From Isoetes taiwanensis (Eukaryota; Streptophyta; Lycopodiopsida; Isoetales; Isoetaceae), in the NCBI GenBank assembly GCA_021234155.1, contig JAJEKV010000108.1, positions 2,939,850 through 3,003,849 on the forward strand: a stretch of DNA of 64,000 bases, given 5' to 3'. Position 1 is the first letter of the stretch. Each line of letters opens with the position of its first letter. The position numbers and the translations under genes were made by a program. Positions 54,717 to 64,000 of this stretch are shown here, in pieces. Below the pieces are notes generated by a model. It searched no databases and was not told the DNA's origin. It saw nothing but the letters and a program-made list of their open reading frames with translations.

Positions 54717-56275
54717 AAGACTAAATTTTTGTATTCCAATGCATAATAGTTGATGCTTTTCAGGAAATAAAATCAAAGAAATAAAAGTTTTTCTTTTTTG
54801 AAACGCAAATTTCGTACTGAGCCACCCTGCTATATTTAGCTCCATTGAGCTCATTGTATTTCACTTTGAGTCCTAGAAGTAATGTATTTCCTTGAATTGC
54901 ATCTTCATTTCGAGTTGCTTATAGAATATTTGGATCCGATGTAGATCGTGCTAGAGCTAAAGGCAATATTGAGGTGGTCTTCATTCATTAGACATTCACT
55001 TGGCATAAATGATGGGGAGACAAGCCCAAAGGTAGCAATAGCCCCAGACTGCCTGCACAAAAAATAAACTATGTCTTTACCTTATAATGAAGAATGACAT
55101 AAGATAAGAACTGAAGAAATGGCAGTGATATGATCTATGATGTTCTGTTACCATTTACCACTTGAAGAATGACTAATGGTTCCCAGTTGCACTGAAGAAA
55201 TAGCTATCACTCAAGTAGCATCATAGTAAAGAAATGCCGCTGCCACGGAAGAAGTCAATAGCTGCTCCTAAAGATCGTAGGGTTTAGGGTTGTAAGTTTA
55301 AGATCACATGCGACAACAATTTTTAGATTAAAAAGGGAGTTCGAGGCAGCATTTAGGGTTCGAAAAAGGAAAAGGGAAAAAGAACAAGCCTATTTATCAA
55401 AAAAAAAAAAAAAGCATAGAAAGGGATTCTAGAAGAAATAAAAGACTTAAATCACATTAATTAAGAGTACATGTATCATATGTATGGTATGGTATTGTAC
55501 GTCACAAAACATTATGTACGAGTACGTAATCCAAATAAATAAAAAGGGATTAAAATGCACATGTTCTTTTACCATATGTACTGGATGTCCCAGAGGGGTA
55601 CGTTAAGTACTTCAAGGGTATCATACGCGTACTTAACCTACACTTAGCTTACCGAATAGGCAGTATACAAAACCATGTCATATCCTAGTTCAATTTTTTG
55701 ACATGGCTAGCCATCTTTGTATCTTGCAGCATGGTTGTAATCTCACTCCGTTCAAGAATATTTGACATTACAAGGACTAGCCCATAAGTGGCAAAGTATG
55801 TGAAGCTCGCTTAGCACATAAGTGGCAATATATAGAGGGGATCACGTAGTTATTCTTGAGCATCCACCTATTAATCCTTTCTTTGGATATTAGACGATTT
55901 TCTGGCATGGTAATTGTGAAACTAAATGGCTTAAGCCTCATGTTTATTCTTCATTGTACCTCGTTTTATGATGGAGCCTTGCCCTTCGTTTCTTTATTTT
56001 GGGCTTCATGGAAGTTTTTAGATGAATTGTTGATCAGTGTTTCTTGGTCAGGGAATGTCTAGAAAGATTCAAAGATCCTTGCAAATACCATTCTTGCAGC
56101 CGCCATAAGACTTTTGGTCTTACCAAACAAAAGAGTCTATGCAAACCATATAATAACTAGTGGGACATGGAATGTTCTGAGGCCAGATTGATGCTACCAT
56201 GTAATTGCATGACTAAATCTAAGTGATATAGGTCCCTGATCAGACAGAAGAAGAGGCAATATTTCAATCACAAGC
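54717..56275. other. Non-coding stretch, nothing recognised
   Basis: AT-rich, no motif-bearing frames on either strand. Confidence 0.45.
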
Positions 56276-56279
56276 AAGA

Positions 56280-57175
56280 AGCACTGCGCGATAAGCTACG
56301 TACAAACCCAAAGAGATTTGGAACTCTATTTTAAACACATGCTTTACTCCACTTTGTCAGAGATATTTATAGCTTTGCATATGTAGAAAATTTGCTTCCA
56401 ATGGATAATTTGCAAGATGCCTTCTCTGTACAAGATGTAATAGAAATTCTAAGACACACGGCGAATGGCAAATCAGAGGACTTATAAGGCTTGAACGTTG
56501 AGCTCCTAAACTGGAGCGAGACAAGAGATAAGCAAATTCTAATGAACTTGCTCAATGAATCTTTGAAGGCTGGTCTACCACAAGCTTGGAGGAGAATCGC
56601 GTTCATCCCATATACAAAAGCGATGAAAAGAACAATGTTAATAATTAAAAGACGATTCTGATTGGGAGTGTCTTCACCAAACTGCTTCGGTCTTCGCTAG
56701 AAAGAAGACTAAGTTTGTGGGCAGAAGACAATGGTAAGAGATCAGTATATCAAGATGGGTAGAAATATTATAGCACTTTAGATTATGCTTTGGCACTCAG
56801 AGTGCTATCTGAGCAAGCACGCGACCCTCGGAATGCATTGCATCTTGCGTTCATAGACTTTACAAAACCTTTCGATGTGGTTCCAAGGCATGATTTTGGA
56901 AAACGGATGGAACACTTGGGTGTTCCACAATCACTCCCAGGTGTAGTGTCTAAGTTGTATGAAGGGATAGGATATGATCTGAACACAAACATTCAAAGCA
57001 CTATCGGCATTCGACGAGTATGCTCTCTCTGGCCCACACTCTTTAGACTATATATCGAGGAGTTAAACAAATGGTTAAGACAAAGAAGCTTGTAAGGTAC
57101 AAAATTAGAGGTCTTTGTCGTTCAACTTTTACTCTATGCTGATGATGCTATTTTGGAGGCAACTAAACAGTAGGT
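56280..57175 (+). mobile_element. LINE RT fragment (second family), decayed
   Basis: Frames in order: VIEILRHTANGKSEDL, LNVELLNWSETRD, GLPQAWRRIAFIPYTK, then AFIDFTKPFDVVPRHDFGKR near 56840 (motif A-like, Lys-Ala changed to Lys-Pro), GVCS..TLFRLYIEELNKWL near 57020 (motif B, altered) and LLYADDAI near 57132 (motif C). It resembles the RT at 52.2 kb in HLGVPQSL/GLRAPEGL spacing. The 3' part is replaced by gypsy sequence at ~57.2 kb. Confidence 0.8.
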
Positions 57176-57199
57176 ACAATAGAGCAACTCATTTTTACA

Positions 57200-57965
57200 T
57201 ATGCAAGTAGTAAGCTTGCGGCCTTCAAATGTTTCAAATATCTTGGGTGGGAATTTTCCTCCAAGTACATCTAAAAGGAATGCATCAAGAAGAGGGCGAC
57301 AGGTGGCAAAGATGCATCCCCGGTGGTCTTTCACTGCTCCTGGATATGACTCAGTCAATCCCAGTGCCGAGGACAGGCTCGAGAAGCTCCACATGCTCCA
57401 GGATGATCTTCAGCACCACCTCCTCCAGGCCCAAGCACGTTATTGTTATCATGCAGATCAGCACTGTCAGGACGCTCCTCATTTTGCAGTTGGTGATCTT
57501 GTTTGACTCTTGCGTCAGGATTTGTCGACAGCTCACCCTTGTAACAAGCTTGACTACTGGCGCTTAGGTCCTTATCGGATCATTGAACGAGTTGATGATG
57601 CTGTTTTCCGTCTTGAGCTTCCGCCATCAGTTCGGCTTCACCCAGTGTTCCATGTGTCTTTGTTTGAACCCTATATGGCGAATCCATTTCCAGATCGCGT
57701 ACCTCCACCTCCACCACTAGTCGACATTGATGATCATGAGGAGTTCGAGGTTCGAGAGAATCCGGACTCCAAGTTTCTTTGTTGACGATTGTATTACTTT
57801 GTCGATTGGGAAGTTTACTCGCCAAGTGATAGAACCTGGGAGCCTGCCGAGAATCTGACTAATGCGTCTGACAAAATTGCGGAGTTTCACCGACGTTACC
57901 CGAACAAGCCAAGTTTGAGTACTCCGGCCCCAGCTTCGAGGACTCGTCGCCGTCGTAGGAGGGGA
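57200..57965 (+). pseudogene. Ty3/gypsy integrase C-terminus with chromodomain
   Basis: A frame in the integrase tail (RLEKLHMLQDDLQHHLLQAQ, HFAVGDLV then a TGA at 57505) continues as KLDYWRLGPYRIIERVDDA, VFRLELPPSVRLHPVFHVSL and FEPYM, the GPY/F module. A stop at 57783 precedes a chromodomain: YYFVDWEVYSPSDRTWEPA followed by ENLTNASDKIAEFHRRYP. The chromodomain would steer integration to modified histone tails. RT, RNase H and gag are absent. The Arg-rich end is followed by a polypurine tract and an LTR. Confidence 0.9.
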
Positions 57966-57970
57966 ATGGT

Positions 57971-58490
57971 GTGACGACCATACAAATATTTGTATTATTA
58001 TACGAACATTATACTTGTATGTACAAAAGATGGTTGTCACACAGATGCAAAAGGATAGTTGTCAAGACAGGGTTTGAACTCGCAACTTTCCAGTTGTGAG
58101 TCACACCAAGTGCGCTACCAATATTTGTTGAAAACATTCCTTCACGTCTTCCTCATATGTGGGACTATCTCCAGGAGGTTCTAGAGTATTCTAGAACCTA
58201 AATGCATGCGTGGCACTTGGTGCAATCTCATCCATTGGAGTGGCACGATCCTGACCGTTGGTTTAGATATATAAGGAGGCATGACCTCCTTCTTGTCGAA
58301 CCATTCTGGTTCAATGTCAGTCTTGAGCCTTCTAGGCATCTGTCTCGTGTTCCTGCTTGCCTTCGGGCCATTGTACTCTTGATTCTTATTCATATATTAA
58401 ATTCTTTGCCGATCTTGGTGTATTTCTTCCGTATTTCTTGCATATTTTCTGCGTATTTTCCTTGTTCTCGCATAGGTTCATGACAGCTCC
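57971..58490 (+). repeat. Gypsy 3' LTR (truncated or with uncertain end)
   Basis: Starts TGTGACGACCATACAAATAT just after the purine tract gtaggaggggaatgg. Contains a TATA box (atatataagg, 58267-58276). The TATA is far enough into the LTR to be its U3/R promoter. The matching 5' LTR is not in the window, so the right end is unknown; LINE sequence resumes near 58490. Confidence 0.7.
58060..58127 (-). other. tRNA-like segment inside the LTR (not a functional tRNA)
   Basis: On the minus strand TAGCGCACTTGG and GAGTTCAAACCC have the form and spacing of pol III A and B boxes. The intervening sequence could make an anticodon arm (cacaactgg loop region). The acceptor ends do not pair and no CCA-adjacent stem is seen. 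It may be a tRNA-derived SINE head or a relic. Confidence 0.35.
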
Positions 58491-58494
58491 GCGT

Positions 58495-59500
58495 TGATGG
58501 TTTCTGTGGATTATGTAGCCTTGCTCAATACCTTTCTCCAAGATGTCCTAGGGTGCCGATCCAGGAGACTAAACATTTTTTGCTGGTGCTCTGCGAGGTA
58601 TCTGGCTTTCTTATTCTTGAGGAAGGAGCAGTATTGACTGATGGCATGTGGGAGCAAGGTGGGATTAGTGATTTGTCGGAGTCTGCGTTTGATCTCCCTA
58701 CACTCATCATCAAAACATCTGTTGCGGTGGAAGGTGGTAGCGCCCGAGGGCCTCCGTGATTGGCTTCTCCCAAAGGCATCTTTCAGCGGCTGTCAGAAGC
58801 AGGTGTGTCAGCTGGACAGACTACTGCTGAAGTGTAGGAAGCTGCAATAGTCCCTCTAGATCATGCCTAAGCATCTGGGCATAGGTATCTGCACGGTCAT
58901 AATCTAGGTGCAGCCGGGGCACCTGGGGTGTTGAGGCAATGGATACATGGGAAGCCTGCCAATTTACATGCTAGAAAAGGGGCTGGTGGTCTGAGTCCAC
59001 TTCCTCAGACATGCAAAAAATGGGTAACCAGATGCAGATTGTATTCTTCTACCAGCACGTAATCCACAACACTGAATCTGCCCCTCTGGTTCTCCTGTCT
59101 ACAAGTGCAGCGCCTGGAAGACGGCCATTGTGCCAACCCATTATAAATGACCAAGTCACAGATACTACCCAGCAACAACAACTACCTATCATAGCATGAA
59201 ATATGGTTGTCATCTGATATCCTTGGCCAAGCTACCTCTGGGGGGTTCAACTGCAAGACATCCTCTGCCAGGGGTTCAAATTTCGAGATCTGCTCGGCTC
59301 CTGTACGTGCATTAAAGTCTCTAAGCAGCATTACCTTGCCCAACTGTTTGTGCTGCTGTATATCATCATATAGATCGACATAGGGCTCCAATCTATCCAC
59401 ACCCGAATGAGTATTATAGAAATTGCTCTCGGCATGTGGAAAGTAGCATGCGGCTACAAAGAGGATGTTGCCACTGTCATCTTGCATGAACACCACAAGT
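58495..59500 (-). mobile_element. LINE endonuclease and linker fragment
   Basis: Reading the minus strand from 59500: AACYFPHAESNF, LGKVMLLRDFNARTGAEQ (the APE motif, with GDFN read as RDFN), then NGLAQWPSS, TCR..., SVVDYVLVEEYN (the SxxDYxL end of the domain). Further on comes the linker RCFDDECREIKRRLRQITNP and KKARYLAEHQQKMFSLL to ~58520. It runs opposite to the RT fragment at 56.3 kb. Gly to Arg in the catalytic motif and several stops show it is dead. Confidence 0.8.
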
Positions 59501-59589
59501 AACGATTGTATTAGTCTATTTTAGGGAGATGACGGCACCAAGGTTGTATGATAGTAGCATGCTACCTCCCCATGCCCCCACACTACCAC

Positions 59590-60260
59590 CCCAAAACTGG
59601 GTCCATATGTTGTTTTTCGGTGTCTTTTTTGCTAAAAAACAACACCAAAAAACTACGTGTTGTTTTTTGTCCGGATTTGCTAGAAACAACGTGTAGTTTT
59701 TAGTCAAACTTTTAGACGTGTAGTTTTTTTGTAAAAACTCGAAGTGTAGAATTTTGTCAAAATTATCTACACGTAGGAATTACATGTGTTTTGACATGTT
59801 GCTTTTTGAAAGTAGTTGTAGTTTTCAGGTGTTGCTTTCGTGAAAAAAATACATCTGGTTGTTAATAAAACTTAAAAAAAGTCCACATGTTGTTTTTAAC
59901 TGTTGTTTCCAAAAAAAACTACACTGAAAAACTACGTAGAGAATTTTGTCCGACTTTGCTAGAAACTACATGTAGTTGTCTCTATTTTTTTTTCTATATT
60001 GTTTTCAATTGTTAATTTCCAAAAAAAATGATATGTGGTTTTAAGAAAAAAATGTGGTTATTCAAAAATAGGTGTTGTTTTTTAGTATTGTTTTACATAA
60101 AATCCACATATAGTTTTATAGAAATAAATACTTTCAGAAAAAACTAACACGTCATTTCTTAAAAGTAGTGGTTGTTTCACGTGTTGTTTTTGCAGAAAAA
60201 ATAAAAAAAACCACCCATAGGATTTTAAAATTGACAAAAGGAACGTGTTCTTTTTACCAT
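59590..60260. repeat. Degenerate AT-rich repeats of acgtgtagttttt
   Basis: Over ten inexact copies of phrases such as aaactacgtgttgtttttt and aaacaacgtgtagttttt occur on both strands of the word, spaced 40-60 bases. Some pair as inverted copies. No coding content; the frames here are low-complexity. Confidence 0.6.
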
Positions 60261-61402
60261 TTAAATAATATTGGCAAAAAAAGCACTATATTGTTATGCT
60301 AATTTATTCATGAACCTAGTACAAAATATTGTGAATTTATGACTTGCTTTTGCTTTAGTTGTTCTTGAGTTCTCTTTAAAATGCCTTTTGGGAATGGAAC
60401 CCAAATAAGTCCATTAGGCATGGTAGTTCTTAAAGCATGAGAGTTGTGCCTTCCATAGTCTTACTTTTATGTTTGTTCTTATTTGTAGTCATTAATACAT
60501 AGAGTTCCTGCTTTCAATGTTTCTATTCTAGGCATAGTAAGCTAGATAAAAACAATTACTAACTAAAGAAACAAAAGATGACAAGCATCCAATTTAGTAG
60601 TATTTCTAAACTTGTGTAGCATTTCTAATCACTCAATCTAAGTACTCCAGAACATTGGACTAGTGCATTCTTACCTGCTATGCTAAGGTGAGAACAAGGT
60701 GACGGTGCAAACGCACTAATGACTTGCGTTTGCACTAATAAAAAGCATCTTTCAAAGATTCCCTAAGATACCCTTAAATTCAGCCACTTTTGGGGGGTCA
60801 ATTAAAAAAATGACCCTAAATTTACGAATTCGGTAGCCATTTTAGGGGTCAAAATTACCAAAAAATTGGCGTCTTATTAATTTGACATCCCCATTTTAGG
60901 TATAAAAATAATAATTTAATTTAATTGTTTTAGGTACACATTCAGAAAGTCGCAAAATGAAATAACGAGCAAATTCTTGACAAATTTTAAAGACAGAAAC
61001 CATAAAATGGAGCCGTATACATTTTTTATTGCTAAAGGAGCAGCACACATGCTATGCGCGCATAGGCAAGGTACAAAAATAGTTTGCTACAAAAGATACA
61101 AAAATTGCAAAATGCTATGCGCGCATAGCAGGGATCCTAAGTTTGAAAGACTTACATTGTACAAACTAGTCATGTACAGCTGTACAAATATTCAAATTAC
61201 ACGAGTAGCTTACGCCCTTTGAGAAGAGCAGGTATTGGAATGTCGTCGTACTCATCAATGCCTTCAGACTGGTGATCACTCTCCTCATTGACACTCTCCT
61301 CGGTTATACGCTTGAAGTGGTGGAAGAGCTAACAATGAACGCTATCCTCGCCTTGTTCAGCCTTCGCCCTCGCTATCCCTCATGAGAAAGACTTCAACAA
61401 GT
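60261..61402. other. Non-coding, 3' side of the DUF7869-like gene; two palindromes
   Basis: Two copies of CTATGCGCGCATAG lie at 61052-61065 and 61115-61128, identical to those in the gene's intron. The segment at 60796-60825 (ggggtcaattaaaaaaatga, then ccc) is a stem-loop. Near 60850 and 60890 tttaggggtcaaaa / ccattttaggt repeats hint at an element edge. No frame is supported. Confidence 0.5.
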
Positions 61403-63898
61403 TTATCGTTGTTCTCGAGTTCCGTTATCAACCTTTAAAGTAAAATCGTAAGCCAAGACTTGAGTTTCAGCCAGGTCCAGATTGTCTAAGTGATTCTTAT
61501 TCACTGTTTTCCGTCCTTTCTTAAAAGGAATTATCACAGGATCATACCGACCAACAAATGGATCTGTATCCTTAGTGGCATACCAGTGAACTTTTATCAC
61601 TGAGGGTAGGTTGTCTTTATAAACAATGTCTTTAACCCTTGCAATCCAAAAAGGACGTTCTTCGTCATCGTCAGTTGAAGGTACAACCACTAGCATTCCT
61701 TTCTGCAGATCTGCAAGTTTCTCTGGAGTTTGACCTTCCTTTTTCTTGAGTGCACGTCGAGATCCCAGGTACATTGCACGATCAACAGGCTCCTTGTTGA
61801 TAACAGTATTGCTAACAGATTCTTCTGCAATTCCTTGGGCATCCTTAGCAGGAGGAGAGGTTTGGCTACTAGGCCAACGAAAAGGAATCTCCAAAGTGAT
61901 GCTGTTTAAGGACATGGTCACGTGTTTCATGGTTTCAAAGAAATTTTCCCACCAGCCCTTTTCTTCCTCATTAAAGTACTTAAAACACGAGCTTATGCTT
62001 TTCTCCATGCTGGATAGTGAGACAAGAGGATTCTTGTCTTTGTTCTTCTCAGTGTTGTCTATGGCACTCTTCAGTGGCTGCTGAATGGCTCTTCTCATTT
62101 CTCTAACTTCAGGAACACGTCTCAAGAATTGTAACCCCGCCTGGAAGCCGGGGATCACGGTTACAAAGTACTTTCCTTGAAGAATGGCATTACCTTCTCT
62201 AGAAAAGAACTTCACATGATCTTTGAAAGGTCAAATTATTCAACTTGTGAATAGCGGGACACGTGTCGAATCGTCGTTGGAAAACAAATTCCACAAAAAT
62301 CACAAGTCTCGCTAAGCACTTCGACAACTGGTGTTGGATTGTAGGCTTTCTCGATCACACTGCACAAAGAGTATAGACAAAATGCCTTTTTCCTGCGCAA
62401 CCTTACAGAAAATCGACTGAACATTTGGTCTATTTGATCATGCGTGTGGCCAACAAGTAAGAAGCCAACCTTGACCTTTCGGAAGATACCTAACTGAACC
62501 AGCATTGCACAGTAGGCATTTCCCTGCTTGTATTGTCTAGCTGTATGTAGAGCACTGAAGGCAACTTCTCCGTTGCCAGAAGAATCTTGTTCAGTATTGT
62601 GACCGTGAGATTAGGATCACTGTGTATATTTGGGTACGTCAAAAATACTCTGCACTTAACCACGCCCTGAAAAACTAAAGCACCAACTAGATGCAACTTC
62701 AAGAAGTCAGCTTCATCTAAATCCTTAGGAACATTTATAAAATGAGGAAGGGACGTCTTCTTTTGATCCATGCCATCTACTACCACAGACATGTATTCAA
62801 GAGGCCTCTCCAAAGCTTTTTTTCTGTGCTTTGCAAGCTTCTTTCTTTCTAGGGCTTGAGCCTCTCTGTGTTCCTGTAATTGTTGAGTTATTTGATCTGC
62901 AACCAAAGACATTTGTCAATATCACAGTCACTTGCTTTGCTATACGCGCATAGACACAATGACACGTATTTAGTTTCTCGCTATGCGCGCATAGACAAGC
63001 GACCAGAAAATAGGAAGCATGCTATGCGCGCATAGACAAGCGACCAGAAAATAGGAAGCATGCTATGCGCGCATAGACAAGCGACCAGAAAATAGGAAGC
63101 ATGCTATGCGCGCATAGCATAGCGTCCAGAAAATAGGAAGCATGCTATGCGCGCATAGACAAGCGACCAGAAAATAGGAAGCACGCTATGCGCGCATAGA
63201 CCAGAGTCCTTGCTATACGCGCATAGACAAAAGACAAATCTAGTTAACTGGTGTTTTCGGCGCGATAGACATGGGAACAAGACTTTGAATCAAAGAACAT
63301 ACTTTTCTCGGGAAGATTCTTTGCCATGGACCTTTTCTCCTTCAATACAGAACATGTAGAACATACTGAGAACCGGTGCCTTTTTGGGATCCTAACAAGA
63401 TTAAATTCTTGCTTCCACAATCTTAAGAAGTAAGAGTAGGATATGAACGACTGACTTGAAGACTGGAAGAGATCTTTGTACATGATGTAGACTTCTTTCT
63501 TGGTAATGCTGTCCGTAAGATGATGAACAGGACTGTTGGGTAGTCGCTCACAGTTTGAGTCAAAGAAGCCCACCAACCATGCTTTTGCTTCCAAGCAGTG
63601 CACACCAACTACTTTCTTTGGGTGACAGTAGTCGTCAATGCATGGATTTCTGTCTAACCGTTTTTGTACCCTTGACATGCGACGACTTCCAATAGCATGT
63701 ATTCGTTTGAAAGCCAGCTGGCAAATAGTTACATTCAACACGTAGTATGAAAAACTGTCGCCTCGTTCAGGCCTCACGTGATATGCTAGGTAGGATTCCT
63801 GGTCACCTTTAGACATAGACAAGAAAGATTGTCTTGTTTGCCTTAAGGACGAAAAAGGGAAGTTCATTATACACTTCTTTTGACAACAAGCCAGGCAC
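61403..63898 (-). pseudogene. Transposase-like DUF7869-family gene, two exons, frameshifted
   Basis: Exon 1 (about 63898-63249) opens with CLACCQKKCI (zinc ligands), contains GVHCLEAKAWLVGFFDSNC and LRLWKQEFNLVRIPKRHRF followed by CSTCSVLKEKR. Intron 63248-62897 (gtt..gcag) joins in phase to QITQQLQEHREAQALERKK. Exon 2 gives EYMSVVVDGMDQKKTSLPHF, LYIQLDNTSRE and, after a one-base loss near 62520, LVQLGIFRKVKVGFLLVGHT then HDQIDQMFSRFS. A second break near 62225-62240 precedes VKFFSREG. The C-terminus carries a small beta-barrel, GMLVVVPSTDDDEERPFWIA..IKVHWY. DGMDQ, LDN and GHTHDQID have the look of a DDE-like catalytic set. The family is known from transposon-like genes in varied eukaryotes; function is unproven. 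Exons upstream may lie beyond 64000. Confidence 0.65.
62940..63226. repeat. 41-bp minisatellite built on CTATGCGCGCATAG
   Basis: Perfect palindromes start at 62981, 63022, 63063, 63104, 63145 and 63186, a period of exactly 41 bases. Variants CTATACGCGCATAG at 62940 and 63213 flank the array. The linker is acaagcgaccagaaaatagg plus aagcatg. The array occupies most of the intron of the DUF7869-like gene. Two further copies lie 3' of the gene at 61052 and 61115. Confidence 0.97.
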
Positions 63899-64000
63899 CT
63901 TTAGTCGCCTCATGTAAGTTAGTCCCATCAACCCGATTTCTAATAATCGCCCTAAATGCCCCATCTTGTAGGGTCCCTCTTAAATCTCTTTGCACCTTCT
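63899..64000 (-). other. Upstream of the DUF7869-like gene, open frame of unknown kind
   Basis: A minus-strand frame runs in from the window edge: VQRDLRGTLQDGAFRAIIRN then RVDGTYMRRLK. It is open over ~33 codons but in a different frame from exon 1. It may be a preceding exon or part of another element. Not identified. Confidence 0.3.

Noticed and set aside
58060-58127. Functional tRNA gene
   Set aside because: Acceptor arms do not pair and the anticodon arm is poor; only the A and B boxes look right.
62940-63226. CRISPR-like array (regular 41-bp period)
   Set aside because: The 'spacers' are identical, the repeat is a palindrome within a eukaryotic intron, and no cas genes exist. It is a minisatellite.

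Overview
The window is nuclear DNA of a land plant with a repeat-dense, probably large genome. Supporting signs are a plant-type family-1 glycosyltransferase (UGT) with one short spliced intron and a TATA box, a Ty1/copia element primed by the initiator-Met tRNA, a chromodomain Ty3/gypsy end, many 5'-truncated LINEs, MITEs and spliced host-gene fragments. No bacterial, organellar or viral gene organisation is visible. I cannot fix the species. A non-flowering lineage such as a fern is an impression only.

Layout. (1) 1-8.25 kb: a ~4 kb unit is tandemly duplicated. It carries broken exons of an erlin-like (SPFH) gene and a possible PPR gene, and both copies end in a long-TIR element whose centre is inverted between copies. 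The whole block interrupts one minus-strand LINE. (2) 8.25-19.67 kb: LINE scraps, a SINE-like family, a Stowaway-like MITE, and the only apparently intact host gene, a UGT at 14834-13241 (minus). (3) 19,680-38,306: one Ty1/copia element with both LTRs and a 5-bp target duplication. A 9.7 kb block of other elements splits its 5' LTR. A 3.9 kb TIR element replaces the catalytic core of its reverse transcriptase. The 9.7 kb block holds an L1-like LINE, a DDT-domain gene fragment, a MITE, palindromic repeats and a long pyrimidine tract. (4) 38.3-47.3 kb: mostly non-coding, with LINE fragments and tandem duplications. (5) 47.4-54.5 kb: a 182-residue Cys-rich reading frame, then a long decayed LINE (coiled-coil/RRM ORF1, APE endonuclease, RT with YADD) whose 3' tail is (TATTC)n. 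(6) 54.5-59.5 kb: a second LINE fragment, a chromodomain gypsy 3' end with its LTR, and a LINE endonuclease fragment on the minus strand. (7) 59.5-64 kb: AT-rich repeats, then a minus-strand transposase-like gene with DUF7869-type motifs. Its intron holds a 41-bp minisatellite built on the perfect palindrome CTATGCGCGCATAG.

How the parts relate. Only the UGT looks like a working cellular gene. The rest is a record of insertions, and the nesting order can be read from TSDs and interrupted reading frames. The points most worth checking are the DUF7869-like gene with its palindrome array, the duplicated erlin/PPR block with its flipped TIR core, the doubly invaded copia element, the pentamer-tailed SINE/LINE pair, and differences between the duplicated copies that cluster at CAG/CTG sites.
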